Source of the DNA: an uncultured beta proteobacterium
GTDB taxonomy: Bacteria; Pseudomonadota; Gammaproteobacteria; Burkholderiales; Burkholderiaceae_C
Direction: 5' to 3'
Assembly (NCBI GenBank): GCA_903927495.1
Contig: CAIYNH010000673.1
Coordinates: 1 to 10,663, forward strand
Length of the DNA stretch: 10,663 bases
Shown here: positions 6,432-10,663 of the stretch, in pieces
Numbering within the stretch: the first letter of the stretch is position 1
Layout of the letters: each line of letters begins with the position of its first letter
The notes under the pieces: generated by a model
Databases searched by the model: none
Told to the model about the DNA's origin: nothing
What the model saw: the letters and a program-made list of their open reading frames with translations, nothing else
Position numbers and translations under genes: made by a program

Positions 6432-9400
6432 CTAGCGCGACGGACTTTCCAGATGCGCCCTGATCTGCCCCTGCGCACTGGCAAAAGTTTGCGTCAGCGT
6501 ACCCATGAGTGCGCTACAGGCGGGCCCGTCACCCGCGCGTCCAAGTTGTTCCAGTTGCTGGCAGGCCTGACCCAAGGCCATGGCACCGACGGTGCGGGCG
6601 GCAGACTTCAGCGCGTGCGCCACATTGGACGCTTGTGCCAGGTCAGTGCGCTCAAGTGCAGCCGCGATGTCATTGACCTGGTTGGCAGCCTGGGGCAGAA
6701 ATTTGCTTAGCAAACGCAGTTGCATAGCGGGGTTGTTGCCCACCAGTTGCCCGAGCATGGCTGCATCCCAGATCGCCAGGTCTTGCAGCAGCGACACACC
6801 AACAACCGGCACGGGCGAAATCAAATCCAACGGCAGCGGTGGCACCTGTCGGTCTTGGGCAGAGTCAGGGTCCGACGGCAGCACTGCTTGCTGGCGCTGA
6901 TGTGATGCACGCTGCAGCCATTTGGCCAGCATGGGCCCCAACTCATTGAGGCGCAGCGGCTTGGTCAGATAGTCATCCATGCCATTCTCGCGGCAACGCA
7001 GGGCCTCACCCTGCAACGCGTTGGCCGTGACGGCCACGATGGGCAGGTGCGTGCCCGCAGGTTCTTCGGCACGAATGCGCCGGGTCAGCTCGAAGCCGTC
7101 CATGTTGGGCATGTGGCAGTCTGTCAACAGCAGCGCATAGCCTCCAACACGCCACATGGCCAGCGCCTCTGCACCATCCTGCGCAACTTCAGCGGCGTAG
7201 CCCAACAGGCACAATTGTTCCTGCAGCACGTCACGGTTGGTTTCGTTGTCTTCGGCCAGCAATATCAGACTGCCATCGGCACGCGCTTGCGCCACTGTGG
7301 GCGCATTGACTCGGGCTTGCTGACGCTGATCACTCAGCGCCACCACCTCATGTGCATTGACCAGTCCAGCAGCCATGGCCACACCGGTCAGCAGGTCGAG
7401 CTGCAGCAGTGGTTGGGTCAGAACCGTAATGCCCTGATCCATCAGGCTACTTTCTCGGCGTACCAGGCACAACACGCCCACACCGGCAGGCAGTGGCAGC
7501 GCATCCGCAGGGGCGGTGTAAGCCTGTCCTAGCAGCAACACGGCGTGCTTGAATTGGCCCTGCTCCTGCTGCACCAGGCTGAGCGCATGCGTCAAATCGC
7601 TGGCCAGCATGACCTGTGCTCCGGCGGCCGTGCAGTAACCGGAAATAATTTCCCAGGTCAAGTCATCTTGCGTGAGCGAGACCACCTGCACGCCATCCAG
7701 ACGGGGCTCGGAGCTGCCGTTCGGACAACTCTGGGCCACACGCAAGGGTAGTGCCAGGGTGAATTCGGAGCCCTGATCCGGTGCACTGCGCACGCTGATC
7801 TGTCCACCCATAAGTTCTGCCAGGTTCTGACTGATTGACAAGCCCAAGCCGGTTCCGCCAAACTGGCGTGCAGTGCTGGCATCGGCCTGGGTGAACGGCA
7901 TAAATAGCTTGGCCATTACGGCATCAGTCATACCAATACCGTTGTCCATGATGCACAAATTTACGCCCGGTTGTCCGGCCGCCAATGTGCCGGGTGCGAC
8001 GTGCAGCACGACCCGCCCCGGACTATCCGCTGTGCCACTGGTGAATTTGACCGCATTGCCAATCAGATTGAGCAGCACCTGACGCAGTCGTGTAGGGTCA
8101 ATCAGAATCCAGAGCGGCAATTGGGGCGACACAAACACCCCCAGCTCAATCGCCTTGGCAGTGGCCGCAGGTACCATCAGCTGAATCACGCTTTCACACA
8201 CCTGGCGTAGCAGTGTTGGCGAGTGCTCCACCGCTAACTTGCCGGCCTCAATCTTGGAGTAATCCAGAATGTCGTTCAAAATCCCCAGCAGGGCCTCTGC
8301 CGAGTGGTGGATGACCTCTACCATGCGCCGTTGTTCGGGGTCCAGTTGGGTTTGCTGCAAGATGTCGACCATGCCCACCACACCGTTCATAGGGGTGCGG
8401 ATTTCATGACTCATATTGGCCAGAAACTCTGACTTGGCCTGGGTTGCGGCTTGCGCGGCTTCTTCAATGCGCTTACGTTCGGTAAGGTCGGTATGGGTAC
8501 CCGTAAAGCGGATGGCGCGGCCAGCGGCATTGCGCGAGGCCCGCCCACGACTCAAAATCCAGCGCCATGAGCCGTCTTTGTGGCGCAACCGGATGTTGGT
8601 CTCAAAGGGTTGATTGGCATCTTTGAAGTGGGCCAGCATCTTGTTGCGGTATTGCCCAACGTCGTCGGGGTGAGCCAGCGCATCCCAGACTTCACGAACG
8701 CTAGGCAACTCGGCGAGCGTGTAGCCCAGAATTTCAGCCATACGCGGTGAGTGGTAAAGCTCCTGGGTCAGCAGATTCAGATCCCAAATGCCTTCATCAG
8801 CGCCTTCTACGGCCAGAGTGAAGCGGGTTTCGCTCTTTAACAAGGCTTCTTTTTGGCGCTCCAGTTGCGTCACGTCAACAAACGACCAAACCCGCCCGAC
8901 CTCCTGATCGCCCAGATATTGAGGTCGGAAACTGCGCTTGAGGATGCGCCCGTCAACCAGTGAGATGAACTCGGAACCCGTGGCTTCAGGACTCGCAGAC
9001 CAGTCGGCGAGGTTGCTGAGATAAGCCTGCGGGTCGATCATCCGGGAGGCCATGTGCTCGCGACACTGGCGCAAATTTTGCGCGATAAGCAAGTCTTCAT
9101 CGATCCCCCAAAGCATCACAAAGCGCTGATTCCAGCGGTCAATATGCGCATCGCGCCCCATCACGATTACGCCCTCGTCGATTGCCTCCAGCGTCGCGCT
9201 GAGTAGCGACAGGGTTTGGTTAAGTTTTTGTTCTGCCAATTTGCGCTCGGTAATGTCCTTTGATATACCAAGCACGGCAATAACCTGATGTGCAGCGTCA
9301 AAAATCGGTCGTACCGTGGTCAGGTAAAACTGTTCGCCGCTTGTACCCGGAACCCTGACCTCGAAATTTCGCACTCGTCCAGAGTCAAAAATGGAGCGCA

Positions 9401-10663
9401 AACCCGACACCCGCTTGTCGGCCTCAACTTTTGGAAAGCAATCATGCGGACCCTTGCCTATGATCTCTTGCGGCGACTTGCCCAGGGGTGCAGCAAACGC
9501 CGTGTTGACATAGCTGTAGCGGAGCTCTGGCGTGACGCTGAAGATCGGGTCACTGGATTCCTCCAGCAGCATGCGGTGTTTTTCCTCACTCACCTGTAGC
9601 GCTTGCAGCGCTTGTTGCAAGTGCTCTGTTTTTTGAAGCACCAGTTGCTCCAGATGTGACCGGTGCCAGGCCTGTTCATCTTCGATTTTTTTGCGCTGAG
9701 TGATGTCGGCGCAGATCGACACATACACAGAGGGTCCGTCAGCCGCGTTTTTGATCGGTGCCACGGCACTGTCGAGCCAGAAGATACGCCCATCTTTGGC
9801 CCGGCGGCTGATGTCACTGTGCCAGACATTCCCGCTGGCCACGGTGTCGTAGAGAGTTTGGTAAAAATCGGGCTCGTGCAGCTTGGTGCGCAGCAAATGC
9901 CGGTCACCCTGGCGCAACTCGTCTTGCGTGTAGCCACTGATCTGACAAAACTTGTCATTGGCCGAGGTAATCCGGCCATCGGCATCAATCAAAACCACCA
10001 GCGCGTGCTGATTCAATGCGGTCAACACGTTGCGCAGCTCCTGGCTAGTGGCCGCACCACTTTTGGCTAAAGCCTCACTGAGTCGCTTGTGATCGTGAAT
10101 GTAGATGGCCAATGCCATGCCGACCACCGACAGACACAGGGTAAAAAACCAGTTGGCGATCAGGCCGCTGGTGCCGTCGTGACTGAAATACCCAACGCCT
10201 TGATGGACCCCGGTGGCAGCCATGCCGGCCACCAACAGCAGTGCCAGGCTGGTCGCACGCAAACCTTGGCGCACCGCAATCCAGGTGGCGTACACAAACA
10301 TCCAGTAGGCCTTGAAGACCGAGTGTGGAAACAGCTCAGGATATGCTTCAAACCAGTGCCGCCCCCAATCCAGAAAGACAATACCAGAGGTGAATACAGT
10401 CCAGCCAAAGACCAGGCCGGCTTCAACCAGGTAGCGCACCGAAGGCCAGCCATAGGGCCGATCCGGGTTGGGCCGCCACAGCAATAGCAAGGGTGTGAGC
10501 AGCACCACACCTTGCACATCACCCAGCCACCAATCCACGGCGCTGGCAAAAAACCGGCCTTCAGGTACAAAGCCCTGCCACTGCAGGCAGCCGGTGCCGA
10601 GCAGCGCGCTCACGCTGGAGCCTACCAGCCCACCCAGCAACAGCAATCGCATAAAGTCTGGCA
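6432..10663 (-). CDS. Membrane hybrid sensor histidine kinase (MASE1-4xPAS-HisKA-HATPase-pseudoREC-REC-Hpt), 5' end outside window
   Basis: Positions below count from the first in-window ATG (10652), giving 1406 residues. The frame stays open past it to the edge, and the protein begins mid-domain, so the true start lies outside. Residues 1-190 are the later part of a MASE1 membrane sensor, recognisable by WWLGDVQGVVLLTPLLLLW and several further helices. Four PAS domains follow at about 205-322, 354-475, 480-598 and 603-727. HisKA has H749 (MSHEIRTP); HATPase has N862/N866, D903 (DNGIGM) and GGTGLGLS. A degenerate receiver at about 985-1098 lacks an acceptor Asp (HAVLLLGQ). An intact receiver has D1135, D1178, T1209 and K1231, and an Hpt has H1346 (AHALKSAARTVGA). 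It stops with TAG at 6434-6432. It probably senses through the membrane and several PAS pockets; ligand and output regulator are unknown. It is the first visible gene of the three-gene signalling unit. Confidence 0.95.
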   Translation of the reverse strand, partial: PDFMRLLLLGGLVGSSVSALLGTGCLQWQGFVPEGRFFASAVDWWLGDVQGVVLLTPLLLLWRPNPDRPYGWPSVRYLVEAGLVFGWTVFTSGIVFLDWGRHWFEAYPELFPHSVFKAYWMFVYATWIAVRQGLRATSLALLLVAGMAATGVHQGVGYFSHDGTSGLIANWFFTLCLSVVGMALAIYIHDHKRLSEALAKSGAATSQELRNVLTALNQHALVVLIDADGRITSANDKFCQISGYTQDELRQGDRHLLRTKLHEPDFYQTLYDTVASGNVWHSDISRRAKDGRIFWLDSAVAPIKNAADGPSVYVSICADITQRKKIEDEQAWHRSHLEQLVLQKTEHLQQALQALQVSEEKHRMLLEESSDPIFSVTPELRYSYVNTAFAAPLGKSPQEIIGKGPHDCFPKVEADKRVSGLRSIFDSGRVRNFEVRVPGTSGEQFYLTTVRPIFDAAHQVIAVLGISKDITERKLAEQKLNQTLSLLSATLEAIDEGVIVMGRDAHIDRWNQRFVMLWGIDEDLLIAQNLRQCREHMASRMIDPQAYLSNLADWSASPEATGSEFISLVDGRILKRSFRPQYLGDQEVGRVWSFVDVTQLERQKEALLKSETRFTLAVEGADEGIWDLNLLTQELYHSPRMAEILGYTLAELPSVREVWDALAHPDDVGQYRNKMLAHFKDANQPFETNIRLRHKDGSWRWILSRGRASRNAAGRAIRFTGTHTDLTERKRIEEAAQAATQAKSEFLANMSHEIRTPMNGVVGMVDILQQTQLDPEQRRMVEVIHHSAEALLGILNDILDYSKIEAGKLAVEHSPTLLRQVCESVIQLMVPAATAKAIELGVFVSPQLPLWILIDPTRLRQVLLNLIGNAVKFTSGTADSPGRVVLHVAPGTLAAGQPGVNLCIMDNGIGMTDAVMAKLFMPFTQADASTARQFGGTGLGLSISQNLAELMGGQISVRSAPDQGSEFTLALPLRVAQSCPNGSSEPRLDGVQVVSLTQDDLTWEIISGYCTAAGAQVMLASDLTHALSLVQQEQGQFKHAVLLLGQAYTAPADALPLPAGVGVLCLVRRESSLMDQGITVLTQPLLQLDLLTGVAMAAGLVNAHEVVALSDQRQQARVNAPTVAQARADGSLILLAEDNETNRDVLQEQLCLLGYAAEVAQDGAEALAMWRVGGYALLLTDCHMPNMDGFELTRRIRAEEPAGTHLPIVAVTANALQGEALRCRENGMDDYLTKPLRLNELGPMLAKWLQRASHQRQQAVLPSDPDSAQDRQVPPLPLDLISPVPVVGVSLLQDLAIWDAAMLGQLVGNNPAMQLRLLSKFLPQAANQVNDIAAALERTDLAQASNVAHALKSAARTVGAMALGQACQQLEQLGRAGDGPACSALMGTLTQTFASAQGQIRAHLESPSR

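Noticed and set aside
10650..10652. ATG at the right edge as the true start of the large kinase
   Set aside because: The frame remains open to the edge and the protein would begin in the middle of the MASE1 domain, so the real start must lie outside the window.

Overview
The window reads as chromosomal DNA of a moderately GC-rich betaproteobacterium. My best guess is Comamonadaceae (Rhodoferax/Polaromonas-like), from the style of the TonB, YcnI and kinase proteins and the short AT-rich intergenic palindromes; this is inference, not a database result. Every gene I can support is on the minus strand, so transcription runs from right to left.

Right half (10663 to 3296): a signal-transduction cluster. 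A very large membrane hybrid histidine kinase (MASE1 - four PAS - HisKA - HATPase - degenerate receiver - receiver - Hpt) enters from beyond the right edge. Thirty-six bases after its stop begins a second, soluble hybrid kinase (two PAS - HisKA - HATPase - receiver - Hpt) whose catalytic half is clearly a paralogue of the first. A stand-alone receiver protein follows, so the three probably form one operon. No DNA-binding or enzymatic output domain is visible; it must lie elsewhere.

Middle (3295 to 2999): about 300 bases without a gene, separating the two units.

Left half (2998 to 1): a metal-transport cassette in the order DUF2946 protein, TonB-dependent receptor, YcnI/DUF1775 copper-binding protein, tonB, exbB, exbD (cut by the left edge). 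DUF2946 and YcnI point to copper. The receptor is the notable part. Only its start (ribosome-binding site, signal peptide and first plug residues) and its last about 20 residues (final beta-strand and stop) remain, joined out of frame. A hairpin terminator still follows it. The TonB-ExbB-ExbD energy module and the two accessory proteins look intact, so the cassette appears to have lost its own outer-membrane gate.

I found no tRNA, rRNA, CRISPR array, insertion sequence or phage gene. The most interesting points are the collapsed receptor inside an otherwise intact copper-type TonB cassette, the tandem paralogous kinases (same frame across a TAG and a CAAT repeat), and a receiver domain that has lost its phospho-acceptor.
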